From assembly GCA_023105745.1 (NCBI GenBank), contig JALGQZ010000011.1, positions 13,416,975 through 13,480,974 on the forward strand: a DNA stretch of 64,000 bases, given 5' to 3'. The notes beneath the pieces were generated by a model. That model made no database searches. It saw only the letters and a list, made by a program, of their open reading frames with translations, and was not told the origin of the DNA. A program made the position numbers and the translations under genes. Source of the DNA: Austropuccinia psidii (lineage: Eukaryota > Basidiomycota > Pucciniomycetes > Pucciniales > Sphaerophragmiaceae). Positions 63,442 to 64,000 of the stretch are shown here, piece after piece; position 1 is the stretch's first letter, and the number at the start of each line of letters is the position of its first letter.

Positions 63442-64000
63442 ACAAATCCAGAAATTGGCAATTTTGATCCTGGAAATGGACTTGGAAATTAATTGAAGGA
63501 ATTTTTGGGTATGTTATCTATTATAAAGTAGTTTAGGGCATTAGAAAATGATCTTCTAAAGATACTGATAAAAGATTTGGGCCTCATGAAGGTAATGTGT
63601 GAGCATGTGAGGCGTGAAAAACATACTCATAGGCCACAAAGAATTATTTAGTAATTAAGCTAACTTTCAGATCAATTAAAACAGAAAAAAGGGCTTTTAT
63701 TATCACCTTATTCTTGAAGAAGAAAATCTTAATTATTATGCTGCTTTTGGATTTTTAACCAAAAAAACTTGGGTAAAGCCATAGGGTGTTATACCCGAAA
63801 TTGATTATTTTAGCTGTTATTGCAAGGATTTAAAATTTGTGAGAAGACTCAATAAATTTCAAGAATATATATGATTTTTAGTCTTAAAACCAATCAACTT
63901 GTTATTTTTTTATATTTGAGCTCAAGAAGAATTTGCAAAAATTGAAGTGGCGTGCATATTTAATTAATCACATGATAATTAGGCACATGGAATTCAATTC
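63442..64000. other. Right end of window, no feature seen
   Basis: AT-rich sequence after unit 2. No gene, LTR end or RNA gene recognised. Confidence 0.5.

Overview
This is eukaryotic, AT-rich, repeat-dominated DNA, almost certainly from a basidiomycete rust fungus (Pucciniales). The evidence is nested Ty3-type LTR retrotransposons of basidiomycete type, fungal-style short introns, an intron-containing tRNA, and a spliced gene whose cysteine cluster and following residues resemble a protein family I remember as abundant in rust genomes. Austropuccinia psidii (myrtle rust) is my best guess for the species, from memory only. No bacterial or viral operon is present.

Layout. (1) 1-24590: element A, a very large Ty3-type element on the minus strand, about 16 kb when empty. 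It has LTRs of about 2.5 kb, a gag, a zinc knuckle/protease ORF, two unusual extra ORFs, a 2.3-kb repeat-rich non-coding stretch, and RT, RNase H and integrase. Its RT/RNase H frame is split by (2) element B, 3228-13129, a complete minus-strand chromovirus with near-identical LTRs, a 5-bp GCCAG target duplication and intact gag and pol. (3) 24591-26123: a plus-strand two-exon gene with a degenerate Zn2Cys6-like cluster. (4) about 26124-56537: element C, an older, decayed chromovirus of B's type on the minus strand, cut into pieces by three insertions. These are element D (29858-39493, plus, defective), solo LTR G (39938-42585, carrying a large inverted repeat) and element E (45466-56168, plus, apparently intact, lying inside C's 5' LTR with a GGGGG duplication). 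(5) 56538-64000: old DNA with a Ty1/copia relic, an intron-bearing tRNA-Trp gene, and a diverged 1.7-kb tandem duplication in which each unit carries an ancient B/C-type LTR relic.

Expression signals are the most informative part. B and C share a textbook -1 frameshift signal at the gag/pol junction: GGGAAAA, a 6-nt spacer and a 9-bp stem, with a compensatory base-pair change between the two elements. Both also appear to self-prime reverse transcription. The sequence just inside the 5' LTR is complementary to a site within the LTR, and the one base that differs between B and C differs in both partners. In A, consecutive ORFs step by +1, the first at CTC-AGG-C, which resembles the Ty1 site. 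In D and E, comparison of the two elements shows that the real first ORF lies in a different frame from the longest open frame, begins in a short exon and is joined by a phase-1 intron.

Single copies cannot show whether any element is still active. E and B look intact and young. A is broken by B and by a 1-nt frameshift. D has lost most of its capsid region, has a protease active-site change and a stop in integrase. C is a fossil.
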